Shown piece after piece: positions 45,675-58,700 of a stretch of DNA of 64,000 nt (position 1 is the stretch's first letter; the number at the start of each line of letters is the position of its first letter). The notes under the pieces were generated by a model, which had not been told where the DNA came from, made no database searches, and was given only the letters and a program-made list of their open reading frames with translations. The DNA is from Tetragnatha versicolor (lineage: Eukaryota; Arthropoda; Arachnida; Araneae; Tetragnathidae). Location: the NCBI GenBank assembly GCA_024610705.1, contig JANDEH010000004.1, positions 27,568,298 to 27,632,297 of the forward strand. The letters run 5' to 3'. Made by a program: the position numbers and the translations under genes.

Positions 45675-46465
45675 TACAGGGTGGTCCTAAATTCGTGGTA
45701 CAAACTGGGTAGGGTAGGTAGAGGAGACCTAGACTAGCATATTTCGATAAGGAATAGGGGGCGCAGTTACACCATTAAAGAGCTAGGACCTAATGTAGTG
45801 CGAGAGATTTATAAAAGGACGTTTTACCAAGGCCCGTTTAACGAAAAAAAAACATAATGAAATGAAAACATTTATTGCATGAGGTACAGCAGTATCCGTA
45901 CTACTTAACACCATAACTTTGATAGAAATTGGACCACTTTCTAAACCGTGGGGTGAGTTTTAAAACGCGCAGTATTAATCTTTTAGCCAAAGAATGGAGT
46001 TCCCTTAATGGTATTTAGAAAAAGGATGATCGGGGAAGGAATTTTCAATGATCATACATTGATCATTGAAACTGTATGATCATTGAAAATTCCTTCCCCG
46101 ATCATCATTTTTCTAAATACCATTACACTAATTTAAAGGAACTCCACTCTTTGGCTAAAAGATTAAAATTGCATGTTTTAAAACTCACCCCATGGTTTAG
46201 AAAGTGGTCCAATTTCTATCAAATTTATAATGTAAGTAGTACGGATACTGCTGTACCTCATGCAATAAATTTTTTCATTTCATTATGTTTTTTTTTTCGT
46301 TAAACGGGCCTTGGCAAAACGTCCTTTTGTAACGCTCTCGCACTACATTAGGTCCTAGCTCTTTAACGGTGCAACTGGGCCCCCATTCCTTATCGAAATA
46401 TGCTTGTATAGGTTTCCTCTACCTACCCTACCCAGTTTGTACCACGAATTTAGGACCACCCTGTA
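45675..46465. mobile_element. 791-bp near-complete palindrome 'tacagggtggtcctaaattcg'
   Basis: The ends tacagggtggtcctaaattc and gaatttaggaccaccctgta mirror each other, and pairing continues to the centre at about 46,068 (tgatcattgaa repeats). The two arms have a few differences. The open frames here and at about 46,076-46,303 are mirror images of this hairpin, not genes. Confidence 0.65.
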
Positions 46466-47124
46466 TAAGCCACTGGTTAACAGAAAAATTCCGTGGAAAG
46501 GACCTGGCAACTTTTGCTGCCAAATCTTTTCCGTTTCTGTACGATTATTTTTTGTAGTGTAGAAAACCTTCGAAGCTTAAACGGAGGCAGTTGAACCTAA
46601 CAGAACGACCATGCTTATAAATACATTCCAATTCCAAAGTTCAACAATAATTATTTCTTGCATATTCAAACGGAGAGAAACCTTGGCCCACCCTCCCCAC
46701 AAGGAGGTCGAGCATCCCATGAGGAACCAACTTCTAATTTCACTCGTAACAGAAATGACGGTATCAAAACATTCGCTGTGGGACCGCTCGCTTTCACTCT
46801 TGCACTGCTCTTTATTCCGCAATTAAAATCACTCACTACAGTGACACATTTGGAGCGTGATTTTTTGCTGCGGTAATTAGAGCATTTCCGCACTCACGTG
46901 GGGACCGAAGAATCATTCTCTTGCGCCGTGAAACAATTTCAATCTCCCGGTGAATAACAGATTTTCTCATGAACTGGAGTTCAGACGCTATGAAATTGGG
47001 ATTTTTTCAACATACAAACCAGTCTAACCATTCGGAGTAGGCATGTCGAAGAGGTCCCTTTTTTCAAAGATTGAACTCCGTAAGTCTGAAGAATCTGGAA
47101 AAAATTTGTAATATAAAATCCATG
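46466..47124. other. Slightly GC-richer unique sequence
   Basis: It lacks obvious repeats and has overlapping frames on both strands at 46,577-46,893. None has a recognisable domain or consistent splice pattern. A regulatory or exon role cannot be excluded. Confidence 0.3.
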
Positions 47125-47244
47125 TAAGGTAAATGTGGGTATATAGTGGACACTGTACCAATAGTGGCCACATAGCTGATTAATTTTAAATAAAACGAGT
47201 TAGAGGCATCAGAGTCAAAATTCATAGGCATAGTCATAGAGTTA

Positions 47245-47417
47245 TGGAGGATTTACACCACTGCTGTAAAAGAGACATCAGCGATATTTTCGGCATATTT
47301 TAGTACCCGCTACTCACAAAAGATGGCGCTCGTCAATTGGTTTATTAGAATAACAATTCCCGTTTCTTCCGAAAATATCGCTGATGTCTCTTTTACAGCA
47401 GTGGTGTAAATCCTCCA
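47245..47417. mobile_element. 173-bp palindrome with TTA target duplication
   Basis: tggaggatttacaccactgc is mirrored at the right end. It is flanked by TTA on both sides (47242-47244 and 47418-47420), a PIF/Harbinger-type signature. Confidence 0.65.
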
Positions 47418-47420
47418 TTA

Positions 47421-48414
47421 GTACAAATATAGAGACAGCTTTACTCTTCTCGGTAAGGCAACCCTGCATGTCGAAAAGAGTCGGACCTGTGTGAGTGGCG
47501 GAAGTAAATTTTTAACATGGGAGCTCCCGTAAGCGGGTGGAATTTGAGGTATAAAAACTGCTCTTCTTCCCAGAAAAATGATGAAAAAAAGAAACCGACA
47601 ATTTGAAACTGGAGAAAAAGCAATGACGAATCTTTCAGTGAAGAAAAAATTTCTCTATCTCAATTAGTTTTTTACCTGTAATTTTTTTAAATTCCGCGGA
47701 TTCGGAAAAAACAATTTTAAACTGTATTTTTATAATGTTGCGGGGGGAATTTCTTTAAAAAAAAGCTTTACCTATATCAGTGGTCCCCAACCTTTTTACC
47801 ACCACGGACCGGTCAACATTTGATAATTTTACCGCGGCCCACTGGGGGGGGGGCGTTGATTGTTTACATTGTAGAATATTTTGATTTATTAATTTTTAAT
47901 TGTATTTAAACATGCAAAACAAAATACAGTTACACCAAAAAAAATATAAAATGATTTATAATTCATTTCATTCATTAATTTGGTGTATAAACCTAGGAAT
48001 TTAAATTAATTTTCAATGAAATGGTCGGCCCGGCACCATTTGATCCACGGACCGGCACCGGTCCGCGGACCGGGGGTTGGGGACCACTGACATATATAAT
48101 ATGAACCCCCCTGATTCGATACGAGTCATTTCCTATTCGTTTAAACAAGTATTTAAGGGAGAAAATTGCTGATTTAGTGGTCGAGGTAGGAACTGGAAGT
48201 TGGCAAAGCTTGGCGTTTGGCGGTATGAGCTTGGCGGGCGTTTTTGACGTAGTTTCTTTACGAGTGAAGCCACGCGAAAAACCGAAAACTCCAAAAGAGG
48301 GATTTAGTGGCCAAGTTGGTTCAAAAAGTCAAGTGTGAGTGGCAGAGCGAAATCGGGAGACCGGTCACGCTTAGAACAGCGGAGCAGATGTTTAAGCTGT
48401 CTCTATATTAGTAC
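47421..48414. mobile_element. Inverted-repeat element 'gtacaaatatagagacagctt'
   Basis: The left end gtacaaatatagagacagct and right end agctgtctctatattagtac are inverted copies. The right part is GC-richer (ggcggtatgagcttggcggg). It encloses the hAT element 47,778-48,089. Confidence 0.5.
47778..48089. mobile_element. 312-bp hAT (Charlie-like) MITE
   Basis: It begins cagtggtccccaacctttt and ends with ggttggggaccactg. The start matches the CAGNGG...CAACC terminus of Charlie-type hAT elements. Flanks acctatat (47770-47777) and acatatat (48090-48097) form an 8-base duplication with one mismatch. Confidence 0.78.
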
Positions 48415-49690
48415 TAACTCTATGGGCATAGTAGATTGTACAATCAGGTAAGCTGGTAAATTACCACCGATACCACAGATCAGCATGGGAACGATATTTA
48501 AATATTTGAAAATAACAACATCAGCTGAGTGACTGAAATTTGATTTTGCTTATGGAATCGCGTAAGGAAACGGGTATATCGGAACTGATTTTTTTGAATT
48601 TATTACCGTTTGATTGACTTTTAAATTTATATTAAGATAAAGAAGAGTGTATAAAATGATAATAAATCAAATTTATTTGAAAATTTTGACTTTACGAGAA
48701 TTCATGGGGGTGGCCACTTTACCAACACAAAATCTTAGATTTTCCAATAGTGGCCACCGCAATGGATTCTAATAGAAACTTAAATAACATTGAATTTGGA
48801 TCAGTTTTTCTTCATAAACTGTTGATTGTGCTTTAAAATGAGTGTTGTATGAATTTGGTTTCATTCTGGCTTCGGGGCCCAAGGTTTCCAAAACATTGAA
48901 TTACATGCTTAACTCCTCTCAAATCAGCCACAACGTAGGTTTTGGGCCGGAAACTATCAAGTATTTTTTTAAATAAAGCTAATTTGATTTTATATAAAAT
49001 ACATTTCGTTGGGAAGGAAGATTTAATTAGAAATAAACGACTATACCAAAAAAACCCCATCAATTTCATGCATAAACCCCTCATATAGGCAGAAAAAGAG
49101 AGGTGTCCACTATAGATGCAAGAGGTGTCCACCATAGATACAACAGCTACATCTATGTGGCCAGTATAGATGCAATTTGGAGTACTTTTTAAAAATTAAT
49201 TAAAAATATTTTACCCAATTTAATTAAAATTTTTAATGGTAAAATCGAAAGAAGAAGATCCAATTAATCTAAAAATATAATGATAACGGTTTCCAAGCAA
49301 ATAGGTTGATGTTTATTAAGAATTTAAGCAAAAATTTTCCTTAAAGTGTCCACTATGCCCACATTTACCTTATGTATTCGCATATAGGGGATTGTATTTG
49401 TAGTTTTCCCTTGGAGATTTATGAAGGAACCTTTGAGAAGAAAGAAGATTTAGTCGAAACAGTTAAATGTGTGTCTGTATTATAAGTGTTAATTAATTTT
49501 ATATTTGGAATAATATTTTTATCTCGTGGTTATTTATAAGTTCTCTCCAAGGGCGGATTTAGATGGAGGACCCTGGGGGAATGTTGGAAACCTTGAGGAG
49601 GAACAAGCTGTCCCTGATAGCTCTGAAATTATGATTTACCACCAAAAATTGATTTTCCCCCAAAAACGATGAGGAGGCATTACCCAGTTA

Positions 49691-50000
49691 GGGGTCATCC
49701 ATAAATTACGTGAGGCGTTTTTTCCAAAATCTGGACCCCCCCTCCCCCCTTGGTGAGATTTAGTGTGATTTTGCTGGACCCCCCCTCCCCCCCAAGTGAG
49801 ATTTACCTACAACTTTTTAAAAATAATTTGCAGTATCTTATCTGTTTCTCATACTTAAAAAAAGAAAATAGTATAATTTCTAACTTAAAAAGTTGACGTG
49901 AGATTTTAATCGACCCCCCCTCCCCCCTTGGTGAGATTTGGTGAGATTTTTCCAAACCCCTCCCCCCCTTTTTGACCTCACGTAATTTATGGATGACCCC
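49691..50000. mobile_element. 310-bp Harbinger-like MITE, copy 2
   Basis: Same termini as 38,607-38,972 (ggggtcatccataaattacg and mirror), with TTA duplicated at 49688-49690 and 50001-50003. The interior carries the same long C runs plus 'cttggtgagattt' units, in the opposite orientation. Confidence 0.75.
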
Positions 50001-50003
50001 TTA

Positions 50004-51808
50004 TGATCTCCCCTAAATCCGTCTATAATACGCCCTCTCTGAGTTAAGATAAGATGCATATCTGCTTTTACATCACTGCAGGCATTGTTATTAGGTATTA
50101 AAAGTTTTTTTTGTTAAAAGAATTTAAGAAAAGCAATCCGAATCACCAAAAACCATCATCTGACATCATCATCGATTCACCTTTTAAAGCGTTCCCCCTC
50201 ATTCCATTCTGGCCCAGTTATTTTGCTTTGGAGAGCAAATTGATTTTTGATTGACTTTGATTTTTTTTGTCAAACACAGCTTTATGTTCTCAAAATGGTT
50301 TGTGAGTCAAATCTTGAAAGAACCATGACATTGCATCTGATGATATCAGAGAACATTTTCTCCGAGGTGTATCCGAGAATAATGAGTTTCTGGGACTAGA
50401 CTCACACTCTAAGACAATGAAAATATCTTTTTTGTTTGCAAGAATGAATAAGAATGGGAAAATCAAATAGCGCCGGATATCCATATCTTCTGAGAAAGAG
50501 TGGTAATTTATTCCTCTAAAATGGAAATTTGGGAGAAGCAGAAGGGAATTTTCTATTGTTTACTGGAACCTTATGCATGCTGTTGGTACCGGAAATTCAA
50601 CTTGATAAATTAATAAAAACCCAACGTCCAAATTTTCTCAAGAAAAATCACCACTTAGATTTTGACTCAGCACCAAAAAATAAGGAAAGGAGTTAGGAGA
50701 AGGGAAAACTTTGAAATCATTGCAGTTGTTTTTAAATTTTGAAGTATCAAATAAATGAGAAGGTAATGATTCAGCCTACCAATTAAGAACTTTTAAAAAC
50801 TAGCTCTTAAACCAAAAAAGTGTTTAAAATTTAGAATTTTGTTTATATTTTTCTGGTTTGGTGGAACTTATAAATAGGTTTCACTGCTGAACTTTAATGC
50901 CTTGCAGTGTTGCTAATGCGTACATTCTTGGTGTCGCGTTTTGTCCCCAAGCTTTAGCCCATGCCTGTAATAGTTTTGAAATTGCAAAAGGCCATAACAC
51001 ACTAACTCATCACAATAAGCCCCGTCGGGCACTCTTTTGAGGAGTTGATTTGATGGGAATGCTCTTACTCGCTCCCCTTCCATTTCTCATCCATGGGCTG
51101 GGGGGCAATCGGCCTGGTTGAAAGAGGGAGGAAAAAGCGTCAGTCCAGCCAAAATCGGGACGCCTGTTTTATGTTTTACCCTATCTCAGGAACACCCTCC
51201 ACCTAGTTCTTCTGATTCCTTTAAACCTACTGTAAAACTTTTTCTTGTCCGGTTTGTCTTGGTACTGCATCTTTAGAGTATACTATCCATGTCCAGTATT
51301 CATCATATAAAACCTGTATTTAACCAAAACTGTTTCTTCATATTCCTAGACACCCGCGGGCTGCAAATGAAATTTTAGGATATTAGCTGCTCAGAATCAC
51401 AGTGAATTAAGCTGAAAAATATGTATAGATTAGATAGTTTTTACATTCTTTGCTTTGCTTGTCACTTTCCTAAATAAAATATTCATTTAAATTTACCTTT
51501 AGGAGCAGTCCCAAGATAGAGAATGTCTTCTCCAAAGGAACTAAACAAGTGTCGTTAAAAAACCCTATGAATTTCTTGAAACTAAGTTAGGTAGAATCAC
51601 TACCTTTTGAATTTGTAGATATTTATTTCGGGCGGGGCCTAAATTTTCTTTAAAAAATCAGGTCATTTATTAGGTTTAAAGCCAGATTTTTATGCAGGAG
51701 AAGAGTACTCCAAATTCTCTTCCCCATGCATAATTAACAGGTAGGCTTTTACAAAAACATTTAGATAGGATTCGCCCCTGGATGAACTGAAAATGCCTTG
51801 AGTAATAG
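50004..51808. other. Intergenic stretch, no gene recognised
   Basis: Short frames (for example 50,290-50,484 on the minus strand) lack support. A moderately GC-rich patch at 50,990-51,190 shows no known motif. Confidence 0.35.
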
Positions 51809-52074
51809 CATGGTTCCCACTCATTGAAAATCAAGGACTTTTCAAGGACCTCGACAAAATTTTTCAAGGACCTTTTTCGCAGACATTTTAAAATTGGTCG
51901 TATTTCAAGAGAAGTCATTTTTCCTGCATACAATTGGAATGAGGAGAGAAGTCACTCTTCACTGTCAGTTTGTAAAACTGGCCGCAAGTTATGTTCATAA
52001 GAGTAGTTTAACCTTAAAAAAGTTTTAGAAAGAGTAGTTTAACCTTAAAAAATTCAAGGACTGTGGGAACCCTG
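51809..52074. mobile_element. Inverted-repeat element 'ggttcccac...gtgggaaccctg'
   Basis: It opens catggttcccactcattg and closes with aattcaaggactgtgggaac. 'tcaaggac' is repeated internally, as is a tandem 'agagtagtttaaccttaaaa' near the right end. The target duplication is not clear. It resembles hAT-type MITEs. Confidence 0.5.
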
Positions 52075-52514
52075 AATAGAGTTCCAAAGGGGGGGTCTGG
52101 AAATTTAACTCTAAAAACTAGGTTTTTATCTTGTTTTGGTACACTTAATCCGAATTTCGGGGGAGGGGCCTTAACTTAAAACTTTAAGTTTTTAATTCTC
52201 GCGGGCCCCATTATTATTTCAAGCGGGCCGTGGGTTGTAGAACCTCAAAAATTTAGGCATAACTGTATTACATTTCAAGTTAATACTTCAAAAATGATAC
52301 TATCATTAAAAAATTCCTCTGACACACAAACTTTGCAAACCTATAATTATGGCCGTTTTTAAAGGAAACTCATATTACAGCTCTGTAAAGAATTCTCCCG
52401 AAGGTGAAAGTTTTCCATCCTAATATGGAAATCTGTCCAAACAAATTTTTTTTCAAGAGAACATAATGTAAAAAATGCAGGAAACGAGGGCAATAAAATA
52501 TTGTAAACAAAATG

Positions 52515-52520
52515 TTTATT
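52515..52520 (-). terminator. Candidate polyadenylation signal of WDR3
   Basis: AATAAA on the minus strand lies 193 bases after the WDR3 stop codon, with no closer match seen. Confidence 0.55.
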
Positions 52521-52712
52521 TCAGTTCCAATTAATTATTCCTCGAGTACAGGACCATATTTTATTTTCTGTTTTAAACAAATGAAACTGCATTAAAGAGA
52601 TCATAAGCTTAAAACATTGAGGCATTGTTTGCCTCTACTTTACAGTCCACTTTTTAAAAGTATATATATACATAAAACTGATGAGTATATTTACAGTGTG
52701 ATACTTTGTTTC

Positions 52713-55700
52713 TCAAGTAAATGCTACTACAGGTCTTTCAAGCTTTCTCTTGCCTTTCTTTTTCTTCTTTTTAGCATCATCCAGAACACTGGCGAAAAGA
52801 GAAACTTCTTCCCGAGCATCAATTTCCCTTTGCATTACATCACTTCCAGCTTTTACAAATCCTACCATGTCCTAAAAATAAGGTTTCAGTTTTCAGTATG
52901 ATAATTTAAAAATAAATGCTATAATTTAATGTAGCTGTCATTTTAGAAGCAAACAGATATGGCAAGCAATATAGTGTGCAGGCAACCATACATTCCTCAT
53001 ACAAAATTTCTGGTTGAGCAACTCATTTCTTTTTCAAATTCTCTGCTAATAGAGCGACCAAAAAACCTAGATTGTAATTTTAAACAATGCAAGTGTTTTT
53101 TTATCTTGATGTGACAAGGGAGACAACGACACCATAGTGAAGAAGTCTCCCTCAAGGAGATATGCTTTGTACATAAAATCTGACTATACTCTTAAAGAAA
53201 CTACCGCCTAGCTTTCAGTTGCTTAATTAAGCAACCAAAGTGTTTCCAAGTGAGTTTAAAAATAAACAGAAATACTCTTTATTACAGAATTACTTACCCT
53301 GACATGGTACATTTGCTCAAATAACTTATTCTTTAAATTTTCTATCACAGGTCGTATGTTTTGAGTTGTAGACAACTGCCCCATATGATGCCTGTTGGAT
53401 ATAAAACATTTATTTAAATTGTGAGATACAACACAACATCATGTTTTTTTTAATATATATTCAGTAGGCCGAGGCATGAAATGTCTGCTCCCCATTAGGA
53501 AGTAAATATTCAAGGCTGGCAAGTAAACTTCGTCTTCTTAAATGTTGTGTTTAAATCAAATTAGATCAGAATGCCTCAATACAGTGGCAAGTAGTCAGTT
53601 TAGTCAGGCCATTATCTTTGGAACTGAAATTTCATGCCATATTGTAGACAAAACTATTAGCTATTTATTATTAACTATTAATTTATTAACTAATTATATT
53701 ATTATTTATTATTAGCTATTTAGAAAGCTATTAGCATTTAGCTTATTTTAATCTACACACACAGAAGCACTCAAATAGTTTCACAGAAATTTTTAAAAAA
53801 AATCTTACTTCACTAAAATTTTGATGCATTTTATGCAAAACTCTACATCCCAGCCTCTATCAGCAAATTCAGACAGAACTTTAAAGAAGTCTAAAATATA
53901 GTTGAATGGCAACAACGAGAGTGCTCCTTCCAATTCACTGAAAAAAAACCATACAAATGATTCATTTACATTTTAGCCTAAAAACAAGAAGTTTGCTAGA
54001 CGTTCAACACTCAGATAACCAACATACCTGGCTTTGATTTTGCGCAAAACTTTGAGAAGGTACTTGATGGGGGAAGTCACTTGATAAGCCATAAATAGTG
54101 GGTGAACAGGAGGGGAAGGGAGCTGCATAACGAAAAATACCATATTAGCTTCCATGATTTATATAATTGACATAAATAAAGAAGGCGCGAAAGCGGCTCC
54201 AAGGGAACAAGCAGAGGCCTCTAAAAAAACAACTTATACTTGAACTTAATGCAAAAGGGCATAAAAGTAAACACAAACCTTTTTTCCAGCTTTTTGACAG
54301 TCTAATTGATGCTGTTCTGACACTTTCATTTCAGTTTTATATAAATCTAAAGCTTCTATAAGTTGGTCAACCTGAAATTTAATTGGAAACTTACTAAACA
54401 AGAAACTAAAGTACTCTCAGAAATAACTTTTAAATCAATGATATCACACAAATCTGAATCACGAATCGATTCTTTTATGGTGCTTAGAAATTAAAAAACA
54501 AATTTTCTATAAGGGGGTTTGGTGCATTAAGAAATTTACATTTAATTTTTTTCCCAATGTTGAATAATGTTTTAGGATTCAAAAGTGATAAGAACATTTA
54601 GCCAGATCACCTGAGTAAATTGTGGTGAAATAAGAACCAAATTATTTCAACACAAAAAATATCAATAAATGCTCACTTTTAAACTTTAAGTTAAATAAGT
54701 AACAACTTCCAAAGAAGCAAAGTATAAACTTACAGCTTTTATAGTTTCAACTGTTTTCATTCCAGAAAATGCCACTTCTTTATTTACATCACCGGGTATC
54801 TAAAAGAAATGGCCACATTAGTCTGTCTAGAACCTGCTAAAATCATTTAAGTTCTCCCTGAAAACCTTGTTAAACATTTGTTAAAACATTAACATTAAGA
54901 CAGATAAATAGAAAACGAGTAGAAGCATTAAATAAACATAAAAAACCACCACACCAACCTCAGGTAAATCTTCAACTTCCTTCTCATTTTCCTCTGCCTC
55001 CTAAAATAAATTTAAAAAGTAACCTTAAATACCAATACTTTTTAAAAATATTTCACACAAATTTAAAAATATTAGAACTATTATTTATTATTATTAAATG
55101 AAATGCAATTTGAATGAAAATTTGGAATATTTTACAAAATAATAACTAAGTGGATAATTTTTTACGTAAGATATAAATGGTTTGATTTAATCAAATAGTA
55201 TGTTAAATTAATTTTTCTTTACATTATATTTAGAATTTACTTATAAAGACAAAGCTTTTCTTTTAATAATTGGAAGGTTTACGGTAACAAATTCATTTTT
55301 AAATCTTGTGAAATAGTATTTTTAAAAGCATACTTACTATTTCTTTTTCTTCTTCTAACACTAAAGGTTCAGTAGTTTTCCCCCATGTTCTTATAGATCT
55401 GTCCTTGGAGCTTGTGACCACATATGCTCCATCAGGACTTACTGCCATTGATGTTACTTCATTTTGATGACCCTAAAGAAGACAAATTGTCTTGTCATTT
55501 GAGCTATATATCTTGCATTTAAAAGTTAGATATGATTGCTGTACAGCATATAAAAACTTCACTAATAATGAATTTACAAAGGGAATCGGGAGAAAAAAGC
55601 AAATACTTCAAAAGTAATATTATACATTCAAAATTTAGATACTTTAAAATAAAAATAAAAATTGGGAAGCTCTTTACCTTAAGGGTTGTAATCTTTTGGA

Positions 55701-58700
55701 AGTTATCAGCATCCCACTGTCGTACAACATGGTCTTTGCCAGCAGCAAAAAACAAATGGGTTTTGGGCAAAAACTGAAGACAAGTAACTCTGAAGAAAAA
55801 AGAAAGAAAATGCTCAAAAATATCATTTTACAAAATGGTTTTACAACAAAGATTAAGCAATAGATTCCAATAGCTTTCATAAAAATAAAAACACACCCTA
55901 ACAATAATAATACGCATTACATGTTTTAACGTTTTAGTAGCATAAACTTATTTAGTAAATGGGTGACATTTTAGTAAAATCACAACACAAAATTTTAAAA
56001 ACCATACATAAGTTACTGCAAAACACCAAATTAAATGGAAGATTGAAATTGCAGAAGTTTAGATTGAGTATAATTTTTTTTAATTATTGGACATTTGAAA
56101 AACATTCTCAGAATAATAAACCAGAACATACTTACCCTTTGTCTGATGGTGTTCCTTTCTGATCAGTAATTTTAATTCGTTTCACACAACTTCCAAATTC
56201 CATACTCCAAATTCTAACAGTCCTATCACTGGAACCAGTAATAATCAATGAGCTGTCATGAGAAATGTCCAAACAGTTGACAGGAAACTCATGTCCGTAG
56301 AGTGAAAAAGCAAGCTAAAAAATGACAAGATTAACACATTGTGTATTGGTCCCCTAATTGAAAATACATTCATAGAACACAATATTAAGAGTTATGAGGA
56401 TCATTCATTCACAAAAATAACTTTATACATAAAGTACTTTATAATTTTCAATATAGTTTAAAATTATGATCATGTTCATACCTTCAGAGTATCTGTGAAT
56501 AGTACTTGAACTGTAGAATCTAATAAAGATATTGCTATTCTTTTGCCGTCAGGGCTGTAAAAAAAGTACAGTTGTAGAAGTAAATGCATATAAAAATAAT
56601 AATCAACAAGCAAGTTGCCCGATTTAAAAAAAAATTAAGATAACTAGAGGTAGAATCAAAATTTCTAAAACTTATTGATAGTTACCTGTATCTGATACAC
56701 AAAATTTCGTCAGGCATCTTAAGCGTTCTTTTAAGTTTCAAAGTAAGACGCTTCCTAAAGAAATAGGAAAAAATTGCAATGAGTTTAAAGACAACTTTGA
56801 AAATATATTATGGTCTCAAAGAAGATAAACATTTTCATTTCTTTTCAACCATAAAATACAATATTTTACTTTGTAACAAAAAGGAACAAGAATATAAAAA
56901 AGTTTTCAATTTTCCTTTATAGGAGAAAATAACAGAAAAAAAAACAATTTTTTATCACAAACTTACTTAGTGTCAGAATATTTCTCATCTCTTATCAGCT
57001 CAAAATCCCAAAATTTGACTTCTTTGTCACTTCCCCCAGTCACCACACCACTCTGAAAGAAAAAACTTCTAGTTACATGAAAAGTTTCCACAATACACTT
57101 AAATAGAAAAATAAATTGTAAAAAGAGGCTTTTAAAAATGCTTAAAAATTTGCATACAAAGAAATAATGGTAGAAAACTTAACAGTGCATTTTTAACTGA
57201 AAAAGTAAAGTTAACAAACCTGATCAGGAGAAACACAAATGCACTGAACAGCACCATCATGAGCATTAACACTTTCAAGCAATAATTTGGTGTCAATTTC
57301 AAATATTTCTAATTTTCCTTTCTGTAAATGAATTAAAACATAAGACAAATGAAAATAGTCAGCTATTTGGTTTAAAAAACTAAGAAACAAAGCTAAACTA
57401 ATTGATACCCTCTACTCAACTTCCAATAAAGATAATATTACCATTCAATTACATTAACTTTATTACAATTTAAAAAATCTAAACTTTTTGTGTAGCAAAT
57501 ATTTTATTTCCAGAATAAAAGTACAAGCGAGTTCCTACTAAAACTTACAAAAGTAGAAAGGCATTGCATCCCCCAATCAAAAATTTAACTTTTTTTCCAT
57601 TAGAAGTGTATTAACTATCATAATAATTAGTTTTGCATTTTGTAAATCATACAAGACTTTTCATGACTGCAGTTAAAAATTTTGTTTTGTCAACAGGACT
57701 TTGGAGCTTTATCAAACAAACAGGATAAAATAGCAATAAAATTTATATAAATAGAGATTGCAGATTTTGACACAACTAAAGTAACCTATTTATACTAAAA
57801 AATGCTTTAGTTTGTATAACATTTTAACCAACCTTGGTTCCAAGGATGCAGTGGCTGTTTCCTGTAACGAAAACAGAACAGAGAGCAGAATCACAATCAA
57901 ATGTAGAGCAGCATTTCATTTCATCTTGTAGGCTACAAAATAATACAAAAAATTAAATAAATAAGTTAAATACATGACCATTGATCAGGCCATAATTTTC
58001 AGAAATTAATAAAATTAAGATTCTGTAAAAAATATTATGGTAAATATTTTGGTTGGTTTTCATTCTTAAGGAGTTAAAAGATATATTTCTATTAACATTT
58101 TATTTTCCTTTTTCTCTTGTATAGCTTTCCTTTCTTTTTATTGATTTTGTAATAAACTATGAGTCTAATGCAGGGGTTTCCAACTGGCGGCCCGCGAAGC
58201 TCTCTGAAAACCCTCCAAAAAGTAGCTACTAAACACTTTTAACACACTAAAATTCAAAATTTTTTTGGGGGAGAACCCCCGACCCCCCATACACCTCTCA
58301 GATTATGGACTAGCTTCGATGGTTTTCTATGGTGCAAGAATTAAAAGTTTGAAGTTTCGAGAGGTCGTTTGTAAAACCTGAAATTCCCCCTGAGCGTAGC
58401 AAGGGGGTATGAAGGCTTTTATAACCTTTATCATGAAGAGGGACAAAATGGAGTATAAAAAAATTTGGTAAAACAATCCTCTAAGGAAAATTTACAAACA
58501 TTTTTTTTGAGGAAGACCTTTTTATTTAAGTAATATTCAGAACATCAAATATATTCAGTATTCCTACGAGTTGTATAAGAGTAAAAAATTTATATATCCT
58601 CTGGAATTTTGGAAAATACAGTAGTGCATACATTCAAAATATGTTAACAACCTTCGTCCCTCTTTTGTTGGAAAAGTTTCATATTGAAGACTCACCCCAA

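Larger units (their letters stand above)
47125..49372. mobile_element. 2.25-kb TA-flanked element holding three nested insertions
   Basis: The ends taaggtaaatgtgggtata and gcccacatttacctta are inverted copies. 'agtggacac', 'agtggccac' and 'gtccactat' phrases recur along both arms. Elements 47,245-47,417, 47,421-48,414 and 47,778-48,089 are inserted. No intact transposase is visible. Confidence 0.6.

Noticed and set aside
46076..46303. A 75-codon frame
   Set aside because: It lies in one arm of the 791-bp palindrome; its mirror arm lacks the same frame.
55519..55904. Open frames running past exon edges in WDR3 introns
   Set aside because: They are WDR3 exon 55,678-55,789 read through into its introns or antisense to it; splice sites define the real exon.
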